A DNA stretch of 6,875 nucleotides from Calditrichaceae bacterium (GCA_030622395.1 JAUXGF010000153.1:1-6875); one strand, 5' to 3'. Numbered from the stretch's first letter, positions 1-6,875 are shown. Notes: generated from the sequence alone by a model not told the origin. A program made the numbers and translations.

Positions 1-1330
1 CATAACTAAAAGAAAAAGCGAGGCGTAAATCGGCGTAAGAACTGTTCGCAGGATTAAAAACATTTTTCCGCTTATCGCGTTTTCCATAAAATGTAATAGA
101 ATACACCTGACTTTTATCCGCTTCCGATTGGCTTATAATTGTGCTGTCGATCTCAACGTCGGAAAGATTATCAACAAGTTTTGCAGAAATAGCGCCGCTT
201 AAATCAATATACTTTTTAAAATTATGACGAACGCCAAAAGAAGTGTACCATAAATCAAAATGACCGCTGTTCAGAGGGCGATACTGTTGATAAGCAATCT
301 GAAAAATGCCGGGCGTCCGCGTATAACCGATCCACGGTTCAACAAACATCAGCGAGGCTTTGTTATTAGGATTGTGCAGTTTATTCTCGTTAAAATCATA
401 GATTAAGGAAGGCGTAAGATGCAGACTTATACTTCGCGCCGTGCCAAAGAGATTCCGGTGGCCTCCCTGCAAGGTAAATTCAAATTTATTTCCATAATAT
501 TCTTCCTGCTCATAAGCGATGCCAAAACGCACGCCAATCCAGCGGGGATTTTTTTCCTGAACAAAAATCTTTAAAACAACCTGATCGGGTTCATTCTCAA
601 TCGGTTCGATTTCAAAACGCACATATTTAAATAAACCGGCGCTATAGATATTTTTCTGGGAAAGATCAAGCGCCTCGCGGTTATATTTATCCCCTTTTTT
701 AAATTCCAATTCACGGCGTATTAAAAATTTCTGCACATCTTTTCTACCCAGATATTTAATATCTTTAATATAAACAGTTTTATTTTCTTTAATACTAAGC
801 AGCACATATATTAATGAATCCTGCTCATATAAATAATCTACATCCATTTCAACAAAGGGCTTACCGGAATTATAATATACATTCTCAACTTTTTGGACAG
901 ATTCATTAATTAAGCTTTCATCAAATGGGGAGCTTAGTGAAATACCATTAAATTGTTTTGTTAACGCAGCGCCGTGTATTTCCTTTATCCCTCGAAAACG
1001 AACGCCTGCATAATAATAACGCTGCCCCTCATTAATAATGTATGTTATTTCAACCTTCCGGCGGTCCCTGGAAAATATTACGCTGTCTTCAACCGCTATA
1101 TCCAAAAATCCTTTTTTTCGATAGAAATTGCTTAATAGAATTTTATCTAATTTAACAAACCTCGGCTCATAAGTTTTCTTCTTCTGGGAATGGATGATAT
1201 CCAATAAATCATCTGTGTTGAAATGTTTAACATTAATTATATTGATTGCACTGATCTTCTTTTCCGCAGAATAGGTGTAAATTGGAGTTATAAATAATAT
1301 TGAACTTATTATTAGAATTGTTTTTTTCAT
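1..1330 (-). CDS. Omp85-family outer-membrane protein (BamA/TamA-like), 3' end cut by window edge
   Basis: The frame reads 443 residues from the ATG at 1330 and runs off the left edge without a stop. Residues 1-22 form a signal peptide (MKKTILIISS start, hydrophobic core, no lipobox cysteine). Residues about 26-103, 104-182 and 184-260 look like three POTRA domains; the third holds the typical pattern with NIYSAGLFKYVRFEI (227-241). The barrel begins near 263 and carries the family motif GGHRNLFGTARS (289-300). A second barrel motif, KRDKRKNVFNP (417-427), resembles the D-RD-x-F-x-P strand of BamA/TamA. The L6 RGF/Y motif and the C-terminal strands would lie beyond the window. Three POTRAs match TamA (577 residues in E. 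coli) better than BamA (five POTRAs), and the gene lies downstream of a tamB-like gene, so a TamA-like partner role is the best inference; a BamA paralogue remains possible. No Shine-Dalgarno sequence is visible before the ATG, but the signal peptide fixes this start, and the next in-frame ATG is near residue 162. Confidence 0.9.
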   Translation of the reverse strand, partial: MKKTILIISSILFITPIYTYSAEKKISAINIINVKHFNTDDLLDIIHSQKKKTYEPRFVKLDKILLSNFYRKKGFLDIAVEDSVIFSRDRRKVEITYIINEGQRYYYAGVRFRGIKEIHGAALTKQFNGISLSSPFDESLINESVQKVENVYYNSGKPFVEMDVDYLYEQDSLIYVLLSIKENKTVYIKDIKYLGRKDVQKFLIRRELEFKKGDKYNREALDLSQKNIYSAGLFKYVRFEIEPIENEPDQVVLKIFVQEKNPRWIGVRFGIAYEQEEYYGNKFEFTLQGGHRNLFGTARSISLHLTPSLIYDFNENKLHNPNNKASLMFVEPWIGYTRTPGIFQIAYQQYRPLNSGHFDLWYTSFGVRHNFKKYIDLSGAISAKLVDNLSDVEIDSTIISQSEADKSQVYSITFYGKRDKRKNVFNPANSSYADLRLAFSFSY

Positions 1331-1357
1331 AGTAAAAATATTGTTTGTATCTCTTTT

Positions 1358-1387
1358 ATATTAACTATCATGTTCTGTCGAACGCAA
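1358..1387 (-). promoter_or_regulatory. weak sigma70-like promoter candidate for the Omp85 gene
   Basis: On the minus strand TTGCGT (1387-1382) and TAATAT (1363-1358) are separated by 18 bases, 27 bases before the ATG at 1330. Both boxes match consensus only partly, and the AT-rich background makes chance matches likely. The spacer contains a small inverted repeat, GTTC-N4-GAAC (1372-1383). The main support is context: a terminator-like hairpin lies just upstream (1455-1498), so the Omp85 gene would need its own start. Confidence 0.25.
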
Positions 1388-1454
1388 TAAACAATGAAAG
1401 TAGCCACTCCCACAGGGATCCCTTTGGGAAAAGGCACCAAGACTCTAAGTATTT

Positions 1455-1498
1455 AAAAACCTCGTATCAGAGACCGCTTCGTTTAACTCTGATACAAG
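1455..1498 (-). terminator. likely intrinsic terminator after the TamB-like gene
   Basis: Read on the minus strand, CTTGTATCAGAG (1498-1487) pairs with CTCTGATACGAG (1472-1461): 12 consecutive pairs including one G-U, closing a 14-base loop. One G follows, then TTTTT (1459-1455) and AAA. It lies about 90 bases past the tamB stop. The G-U pair (1496/1463) would be a C-A mismatch on the plus strand, so the fold favours the transcribed minus strand. The U-run is short and the stem is only moderately GC-rich, so termination may be partial. Confidence 0.55.
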
Positions 1499-1550
1499 AA
1501 AAGGATCCTTCGGAACTTGTTTCTTCTCTTACAGGTTATTTTTATTCTTT

Positions 1551-1575
1551 CTTTGTGTCTTAGTGACTTAGTGGC
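1551..1575. repeat. three-copy degenerate 8-base tandem repeat
   Basis: The plus strand reads CTTTGTGT, CTTAGTGA, CTTAGTGG and then C, so the unit is CTTNGTGN (NCACNAAG on the other strand). It starts about 12 bases past the tamB stop codon. Repeats of this cadence recur between genes in many environmental bacteria, from memory and not checked here. The partner copies at 1435-1450 run in the opposite orientation. Confidence 0.6.
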
Positions 1576-1586
1576 TGAACTACTAC

Positions 1587-4500
1587 TTAAAATGTATATT
1601 CCCAATTTATTCCAATCTGGATTTTATCATTTCCCTGCAATGTCTTTTCATAATTACTGTCTAATGTCCAGTGGCGGTTAACCCGATATTGCAGTCCTAT
1701 TCGATTACCGGCGTCCCAGCTTAACTTTGGAGCCGGAATGCCGCTGCCAAACTGGGTGCGGTATTCGATATAAAGATCGCTGGTTAAATATTTACCAAAA
1801 GCGATTGAAGCGTCTTTTAATCCATTATTCAATTTATATTTTTCCAAATCTAAAATCTTATCACTGGAGCTGATTTCAACTTTATCTAAACCGGTAAATT
1901 TTTCGGCGCCGCGCTCCACAGCGGTTAAAATAGATGTAGTAGCCATATCCTCGCCCAGGCTTCGAAAAGTAGAATCGGCGTTTGAAGCAAACTGACCCAG
2001 ATCAGCGCCCAAAGTTAACATAGCAATTTTATCCTGAAAGGACATATCCAATTCATTACCATTTAAATCTGTTACCTTAATCCCCTGTGATGAATTTTCT
2101 AAATTTCTAATTATCAAAAGTTCAAATATTCTATCGCCGACTTTTTTTGTCGCCACAATATTAATATCCGGATTTAATACTTTAGGATTAGTAAAATCTA
2201 TAGTTCCCGATTGTACCTCAAAATTTTGATTCCACGAACTATACTTTCCGGCGGGAACTTCCAAACGACCCGATATCTGAGTTTCATCCGAGCCCGCTTC
2301 CATGATAATCTGTAAATCGCCCGATATTACAATCTTAAAATTATTAGTTAAATCAAGAGGCGAACTGGTTATTACAAAATTTCCCGGAATTTGAATATTC
2401 AAATTCATCGCTATATAAGGCGGACTCTTTTTAACCGCAGTGGAAGCAAGATAGATATTTTTTTCCATTTGAGCTAAATCAACTTCATAAGTTCCCTGGG
2501 GAATGTAAATACCGCCGTCAATGAACAAGGTATCCCTGCCGCTTATTGTTAAAGACTCGGAAGTTAAAAGCAGACTCGTATTCTCGATAAAGTAATCAAT
2601 AAATAACTCATCCATTGTAATATTCAAATCCATTTTAGGACGCAAAATATCAGCCATGCCGATTGTTCCCTGAACTTCAACATGCCCTTCGTTCACCTTT
2701 CTGCCCGACCATGGGATAACGGCTTTTAAAAAATGCCATCCTTTTTCCAACAAATCTTTTTCTTTGATTGAATAGCCGGAAAAATTATTGATTGTCATTA
2801 CCGAATCAACAATAACAGCGTCAAATTGAACGTCCGTAATTGGATCTCTGACTCGTGAAAGAAGAATTTCACCGTCTTTTAAATTTATAAATCCCTTACT
2901 AACAGCCGGCTTCTCCGGAGTTCCGTCAATATATAATTCAATTTCATAATCGCCTTTGATCGTTTCCAATTGTTCATTTATTAAGCTGATAACGCTAATT
3001 TCATTATCCTTGCTGTGCAGAAACAATTTAAATGGTTTATCTAAAAAATTTGTATCTATATCCGTTAAAGTTAAATCATATTTCTGCCAGCCCCTTAAAT
3101 CAAATTGAGTGTCATTAAGTATCGCCGATAAGCTGTCAAGAATGATATATCCACTGTTATACTGCGAATACATTCTAAGAGAGTCGACCTTAAAACGGTC
3201 ATATTCAAACCGGTCAACGCTTAAATGCTGCCGCAGGAAAGGCTTGTTCACGCTGCCGCTGACCTCCAAATAACCCGACAAAAGACCCTTCATGTTTTTG
3301 CTGTTTTTAAAGAAAGGCGCAAAATCGCTTAAGGATATATTTTCCCAGTTGATTTTCACGTTTGCTTTGGTTCCCTCTAAAATATCAAAACTTCGTTTTC
3401 CTTTTTCCCCAAGCGAAAATGCTAAATCGCCCCCGGCGCTGAAATGCGTGTTTCCTTTTTGCAGACCAAATTCATTTACATAAAAAATGCCCTTGTTATA
3501 TTGATATTTACTTATTACATCGCCCAACTCAACGCCATTGTAAACAAGATCATTAACTTTCAGGTCTATTTCCAAATTTGGATCGTGAAGCGGTGAGATT
3601 AATTCCGCAGTGCCGTTAACGGCTCCGGATAATTTGAATTCCTTTTTCCAGAATTGTTCAAATGGTTCGATTTCCACTTTATGCAAGGTCATATAAACTT
3701 GTAAATCCTCAGCGGCATTATCCCAAAATCCGGCAACATCCAAAGCGGACGACTTAGGTCCTTTGAAACGAAACTCTTCTAAACTAACGCCTGCCGAATC
3801 AATTAAAATTTTGATTTCACCGTCATTTTCTATCCAATACTTTTCATATTCGCCTCTAAACTGCGTAAAAGTTAAATCAATTATATCGGATTGGATTTCG
3901 ACATTCAAAGCGGCGTCAAGATAGTTGTTTTCGCTTCTAAAGTTTATCTCGGAAACATCAATCAAATTGCTGTCAATCTCAGCTTTTATCCATACGTTAT
4001 TCAGCGGAATATCGCTAACCTGTCCGCATTTAATCTGAAAAGAAGCCTGTCCCTTACGCTGTGAAAATATCTTTCGGGTCTGCATTTCTAATGATATGGA
4101 ATCTAAGCGCACTATATCATATTTAAAATACGGCAGCCATAGGCTACCCGACATATCCGGATCGGCAGCGCTGCCTGTAACATGAAGTTCCCCGTTAAAT
4201 ATCCCGTCCATACTATCGATTCCAAAAACGGTCAGCAGACCTCCTAAATCATTGTTTGTAGTTGATAAAGTCAAGTCCAGCGTTTTATCCCTGCTGACAT
4301 TGCCTTTTAAGTCAAACCTTGATCGATCAGCTATTTTTAGAAAAGAGGGCTGAATAACGTTAAATCCGCCCGGCGCGGCGTCTAAGGCAAACAACAGAGT
4401 ATCGATGTTTATGGAATCGATATGCGTTTGATAAATAAATAAATTCCCGTTTCCGACCGGTTGTTTTTGATTAAAATCTTTTACATTAAATTTGAGTTCG

Positions 4501-5639
4501 CCATTAATATTCGTAGGGAAAAGAGCGCCTGTTAAACGCTGCAAATTAATATTTTCAAAATACATACTTCCGGCGGCTTTATTATTTTGACTAAATTGAC
4601 CGCTCAGTTTAACATGCCCGCCGTTAGAATCAACAATCAAACGATTAACGTCAACACTGCCTCTATTATAGCCGGCGTCAAAATCCAATTGATTCAGAAA
4701 CTTTTTTTTCCATTTTCCGGAAAGATTAAGCTGGCTGGCAAAATTTAACGGGGTTCCGGTTATGCTGAACTTTCCCTCTAAGAAACCGCTTTCAAATTCG
4801 CGCGCCCGGCTGAGTTTGTATATATCTTTAAAATCGATATAAAATTCATCCGACTCAAATATAACCTGTAACGAATCTCTAAAGCGCAGGTCGGCAATCA
4901 GAAACATTCGTGAATTATCAGTTGAAACTTGAAATTGATTTAGCGTTAAATAATCCTTTCCGCCAATCAGTTGAAAATGCATGTTTTTTAAGGTAAAATC
5001 TTTTTCCAGCCAATAAGCGGATAATTTATTCAGTTTAAATTTAAAATCTTTTTCACTCATATTTACAGACAGGTTCATATAAACTTTATCAAATGTGGTT
5101 TCTTTTCCGGTAAAGACGATCCTGCCGGTAAATAATTCAATATTCCTTATATTAACCCGGGGGAGCATTTGCATTATGCTGTCCATATATTGGAAATGCT
5201 GCAAGTCTGCCAGGGTTGAGTCCAGGTTAAACTCAGCGGTTTCATCCCGGGTTGGCGCATCTTTCTCTTCCGTAATATCTATGTTTATATGATCTGCAAA
5301 TATGCGTGAAATTTCAATGCGCCCGGCTATAAGCGGCAGAATACTATAACGCAATTCAACATTCTTACCGGTCAATTTGAACTGATTGTCAAGTTCAATA
5401 TTGAGATTTTCAATTTTAATGCTGTTTAACAAACTACCGCTGAACGATGTATAGCTGATCTTCCCTTTATCTTTTAAGGCATGATTAAGATATTTCTGAA
5501 CTGCGTCAGCCACTACATTAGTCTGCCAATACAAAACAACCAGCGTGATAATTAACAACGATATAACCGCCGCTGTCCAACCGCTTATCTTCAAAAGCCG
5601 CTTAAAAATACTTTTTTTAGGTTGATTGTTTTTATCCAT
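1587..5639 (-). CDS. tamB: TamB-family translocation/assembly module protein (AsmA-like, DUF490 C-terminus)
   Basis: This is a complete 1350-residue protein, close to E. coli TamB (1259). A basic N-terminus (residues 1-20) and one membrane helix (about 21-38) anchor it in the inner membrane; the rest should lie in the periplasm. An AsmA-like segment follows (about 60-125), then a long beta-rich region expected to form a hydrophobic groove. A recurring 'G-x-x-P' beta motif appears near 295, 489, 682, 795 and 906. The diagnostic TamB C-terminal domain covers about 930-1350: IQIPGNFVITSSPLDL (1077-1092), ISGDLQI, SGRLEVPAGKY, FEVQSGTIDFTNP, then FQDKIAMLTLGADLGQF (1201-1217) and a final strand segment GKYLTSDLYIEYRTQFG. 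It ends in Phe, like an outer-membrane beta signal. The only cysteine I can find is residue 538. TamB proteins work with an Omp85 partner, and one lies immediately downstream. The ATG at 5639 has an AAGG ribosome site at a good distance. Family is certain; the exact cargo (proteins or lipids) cannot be told from sequence. Confidence 0.95.
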   Translation of the reverse strand: MDKNNQPKKSIFKRLLKISGWTAAVISLLIITLVVLYWQTNVVADAVQKYLNHALKDKGKISYTSFSGSLLNSIKIENLNIELDNQFKLTGKNVELRYSILPLIAGRIEISRIFADHINIDITEEKDAPTRDETAEFNLDSTLADLQHFQYMDSIMQMLPRVNIRNIELFTGRIVFTGKETTFDKVYMNLSVNMSEKDFKFKLNKLSAYWLEKDFTLKNMHFQLIGGKDYLTLNQFQVSTDNSRMFLIADLRFRDSLQVIFESDEFYIDFKDIYKLSRAREFESGFLEGKFSITGTPLNFASQLNLSGKWKKKFLNQLDFDAGYNRGSVDVNRLIVDSNGGHVKLSGQFSQNNKAAGSMYFENINLQRLTGALFPTNINGELKFNVKDFNQKQPVGNGNLFIYQTHIDSINIDTLLFALDAAPGGFNVIQPSFLKIADRSRFDLKGNVSRDKTLDLTLSTTNNDLGGLLTVFGIDSMDGIFNGELHVTGSAADPDMSGSLWLPYFKYDIVRLDSISLEMQTRKIFSQRKGQASFQIKCGQVSDIPLNNVWIKAEIDSNLIDVSEINFRSENNYLDAALNVEIQSDIIDLTFTQFRGEYEKYWIENDGEIKILIDSAGVSLEEFRFKGPKSSALDVAGFWDNAAEDLQVYMTLHKVEIEPFEQFWKKEFKLSGAVNGTAELISPLHDPNLEIDLKVNDLVYNGVELGDVISKYQYNKGIFYVNEFGLQKGNTHFSAGGDLAFSLGEKGKRSFDILEGTKANVKINWENISLSDFAPFFKNSKNMKGLLSGYLEVSGSVNKPFLRQHLSVDRFEYDRFKVDSLRMYSQYNSGYIILDSLSAILNDTQFDLRGWQKYDLTLTDIDTNFLDKPFKLFLHSKDNEISVISLINEQLETIKGDYEIELYIDGTPEKPAVSKGFINLKDGEILLSRVRDPITDVQFDAVIVDSVMTINNFSGYSIKEKDLLEKGWHFLKAVIPWSGRKVNEGHVEVQGTIGMADILRPKMDLNITMDELFIDYFIENTSLLLTSESLTISGRDTLFIDGGIYIPQGTYEVDLAQMEKNIYLASTAVKKSPPYIAMNLNIQIPGNFVITSSPLDLTNNFKIVISGDLQIIMEAGSDETQISGRLEVPAGKYSSWNQNFEVQSGTIDFTNPKVLNPDINIVATKKVGDRIFELLIIRNLENSSQGIKVTDLNGNELDMSFQDKIAMLTLGADLGQFASNADSTFRSLGEDMATTSILTAVERGAEKFTGLDKVEISSSDKILDLEKYKLNNGLKDASIAFGKYLTSDLYIEYRTQFGSGIPAPKLSWDAGNRIGLQYRVNRHWTLDSNYEKTLQGNDKIQIGINWEYTF

Positions 5640-5646
5640 TTTGACG

Positions 5647-5650
5647 CCTT
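5647..5650 (-). promoter_or_regulatory. ribosome binding site of the TamB-like gene
   Basis: AAGG on the minus strand lies 7 bases before the ATG at 5639. It supports this start, which also places the basic tail and membrane anchor correctly. Confidence 0.6.
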
Positions 5651-5662
5651 ATCTTTAAAAGA

Positions 5663-5678
5663 GGATTAATGGATTAAT
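5663..5678. repeat. 8-base direct repeat, two copies
   Basis: GGATTAAT occurs twice in tandem (5663-5670, 5671-5678) in the leader of the TamB-like gene, about 13 bases upstream of its ribosome site. It could be a binding site or part of the neighbouring repeat; no function can be read from it. Confidence 0.5.
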
Positions 5679-5684
5679 GCCTGT

Positions 5685-5708
5685 CCCGCCGTCAGTGACG
5701 GGGTGGGG
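5685..5708. repeat. GC-rich hairpin in the gap between protease and TamB-like genes
   Basis: CCGTC (5689-5693) and GACGG (5697-5701) form a perfect 5-pair stem with a 3-base loop. CCC (5685-5687) and a G-run (5705-5708) can extend it with bulges. It stands out sharply from the AT-rich surroundings. No T-run follows on the minus strand, so it does not look like a standard terminator for the protease gene. Messenger processing, a repeat remnant or a factor-dependent stop are alternatives. Confidence 0.45.
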
Positions 5709-5823
5709 AATTTATTTGGGTGTATATTTGGAATAACACAAACCCGTTCCGTTACAATATTCCATCCGTTAGTTAGATATTACAAAACTTTAATCTTTTC
5801 ACGCAGTGACCCCTATGGGGAAT
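5693..5823. repeat. pair of diverged short repeats CAGTGAC-N(5-6)-GGGGAAT
   Basis: CAGTGAC, five bases, GGGGAAT (5693-5711) recurs as CAGTGAC, six bases, GGGGAAT (5804-5823), with about 92 bases between. The first copy is part of the GC-rich hairpin. The second can form CCCC-ATA-GGGG (5810-5820) and contains the stop codon of the protease gene (5813-5815). The rest of the 5640-5812 gap is AT-rich; I see no gene in it and no convincing promoter. Confidence 0.45.
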
Positions 5824-6875
5824 CTTCAATCTCCACCTTCGCCGCCTGAATGCGTTTTTCCGTTGATGGATGAGCGTGAAAAAGAAATTCGACCAACGGA
5901 TGCGGCGATTTATCAGTTAAATTTGTTTTACTCAATTTTTGCATTGATGTAATAAACGCTTGTGGATTGGAGCTGTTTTGCAGCGCATAGCGGTCTGCCT
6001 GGTACTCGTGCCGTCGGCTGAGCGCATTAAAAACCGGCATGGTTATAAATGAAATCACGGTGAGAATAATCGAAAAAAGCGGTATGGCGGCTAAATCATC
6101 AGGGCTTTGATACCCCATCTTTATAATTGAATATTGATAAATTAAATGAGCGGCGTAAAGAGTAATATAACTGGACAGCGTTCCTGTAATAATTCCTATT
6201 AGTATGTGTTTATGAACATAATGCCCCGCTTCATGAGCAAAAACAGCTTCAATTTCATCAATTGAAAATTTATCCAGCAATGTGTCGCCGATAATAATCC
6301 GTTTAGATTTTCCTAATCCGGTAAAAGCGGCATTGGCTTTTTTTGTTGTTTTACTCATATTAAAGCGATAAACTCCACTCAATGCAAAACGTCCTTTTTG
6401 GGCAAGGTCTTTCATACGCTTAACTATATCTTCGTCATTTATTAACTCAAATTTATAAAAAAGCGGAAAAATAACCTGTGGCGCAATTCTTCCTATCACA
6501 ACCGAAAAAACAAATAAGGCACTCGCCATCCAGAACCACCAGCTTTCCGGATAATTCCTGAGGAAATAATAAAACAAAATTATAATGGGAACAAATAAAA
6601 CAATAGTAAGTGCAAAGGCTTTAACTTTCTCAAGCAGCCAGGCAAAAAAAGATTGATTGGATAAATTATAATGATGTTCCAGCCAGAATTTTGAAATATA
6701 ACTAAGCGGGAAAGAGATTAGAGAAAAAGCCGCGCCGAGCACTCCAATAAAAGCCAGCAGCCGCCAATAGGGATTTACCGCCCAACCGCTTACAATATCG
6801 CGCAGTTCCTTAGAGTAACCGCTAAAGATAAAAATAATTAAAATTACCACCGATAAAACGGTTTCCGTAAGCCCC
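5813..6875 (-). CDS. M48-family integral-membrane zinc metalloprotease (Ste24/CAAX protease-like), 5' end cut by window edge
   Basis: 353 residues are visible, ending at TAG (5813-5815). The frame has no stop between 6850 and the right edge and continues upstream as GLTETVLS, so the GTG at 6850 is probably internal. It also lacks a ribosome site. Ste24-type proteins of about 410-430 residues suggest some 60-70 residues are missing. Counting from the codon at 6850: hydrophobic segments near 33-52, 78-97 and 104-120 form the M48 N-terminal membrane domain. The conserved GVYRFNMSKTTKKANAAFTG block (159-178) comes next. HEAGH (206-210; bases 6221-6235) is the HExxH zinc site, and Glu282 in HEYQADRYAL (281-290) is the third ligand. 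Two more hydrophobic segments are at about 217-236 and 256-276, and HAHPSTEKRI (325-334) is the conserved C-terminal histidine-proline motif. All catalytic residues are intact, so it should be active in the inner membrane. Bacterial homologues are mostly linked to membrane-protein turnover rather than prenylation. The last codons run into a short repeat. Confidence 0.93.
   Translation of the reverse strand, partial: GLTETVLSVVILIIFIFSGYSKELRDIVSGWAVNPYWRLLAFIGVLGAAFSLISFPLSYISKFWLEHHYNLSNQSFFAWLLEKVKAFALTIVLFVPIIILFYYFLRNYPESWWFWMASALFVFSVVIGRIAPQVIFPLFYKFELINDEDIVKRMKDLAQKGRFALSGVYRFNMSKTTKKANAAFTGLGKSKRIIIGDTLLDKFSIDEIEAVFAHEAGHYVHKHILIGIITGTLSSYITLYAAHLIYQYSIIKMGYQSPDDLAAIPLFSIILTVISFITMPVFNALSRRHEYQADRYALQNSSNPQAFITSMQKLSKTNLTDKSPHPLVEFLFHAHPSTEKRIQAAKVEIEDSP

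Larger units (their letters stand above)
1402..1576. repeat. intergenic element with short terminal inverted repeats, possibly MITE-like
   Basis: The left end AGCCACT (1402-1408) is the exact reverse complement of the right end AGTGGCT (1570-1576). Inside the right end is an 8-base tandem repeat (1551-1575). A diverged inverted partner, GCACCAAG plus ACTCTAAG (1435-1450), lies in the left half. Between them are a 20-base palindrome with one mismatched pair (1409-1428), a 12-pair hairpin (1461-1498) and a perfect 10-base palindrome (1501-1510). No convincing target-site duplication flanks the ends, and no transposase is present. It could be a degenerate MITE, a REP-like intergenic repeat, or stacked regulatory hairpins. 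No credible coding sequence lies in the 1331-1586 gap. Confidence 0.4.

Noticed and set aside
1372..1383. GTTC-N4-GAAC inverted repeat as a LexA-type SOS box
   Set aside because: The Gram-positive LexA box is GAAC-N4-GTTC, the opposite arrangement; with only four-base arms the match is easily random.
1345..1563. Plus-strand open frame of 72 codons in the tamB-omp85 gap
   Set aside because: It starts at TTG, lacks a ribosome site and is made almost entirely of inverted and tandem repeat sequence; the protein has no recognisable pattern.
1402..1576. CRISPR array or tRNA gene in the repeat-rich gap
   Set aside because: The repeats are 8-base units with no spacers of constant length, and no cloverleaf or T-loop sequence can be found.
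3292..3483. Plus-strand open frame of 63 codons
   Set aside because: It lies wholly inside the well-supported TamB-like gene on the other strand.
5095..5292. Plus-strand open frame of 65 codons
   Set aside because: It is antisense to the N-terminal part of the TamB-like gene, with no independent support.
5685..5711. GC-rich hairpin as the intrinsic terminator of the protease gene
   Set aside because: No T-run follows the stem on the minus strand, and it lies over 100 bases past the stop codon.

Overview
The window carries three genes, all on the minus strand, read from the right edge to the left: an integral-membrane M48 metalloprotease (5' end cut by the right edge), a complete 1350-residue TamB/AsmA-like protein, and an Omp85-family outer-membrane protein (BamA/TamA-like) with three POTRA domains, cut by the left edge inside its barrel. 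The DNA is AT-rich. TamB and Omp85 proteins imply a diderm (Gram-negative type) bacterium. The style of the proteins and of the intergenic repeats would fit the FCB neighbourhood (Calditrichota, Ignavibacteria or relatives), but this is an impression and not a firm assignment.

Layout: 1-1330 is the Omp85 gene. 1331-1586 is a 256-base gap packed with symmetrical sequence: a likely intrinsic terminator for the TamB gene, a weak promoter candidate for the Omp85 gene, and an element bounded by short inverted repeats (about 1402-1576) that contains a degenerate 8-base tandem repeat and two GGATCC-centred palindromes. 1587-5639 is the TamB-like gene. 5640-5812 is a 173-base gap with a GC-rich hairpin, a diverged repeat pair and an 8-base direct repeat. 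5813-6875 is the protease gene.

How they may work together: TamB-type proteins span the periplasm from an inner-membrane anchor and work with an Omp85 partner (TamA in Proteobacteria), contributing to outer-membrane protein insertion and/or phospholipid transport. The adjacency of tamB-like and omp85 here is therefore a TAM-like module. The Ste24-type protease may serve membrane-protein quality control; its link to the module rests only on position and shared strand. The terminator-like hairpin between tamB and omp85 suggests the two are not simply cotranscribed.

I did not find a clearly new biological system. The most unusual material is the structured repeat DNA in the two gaps.
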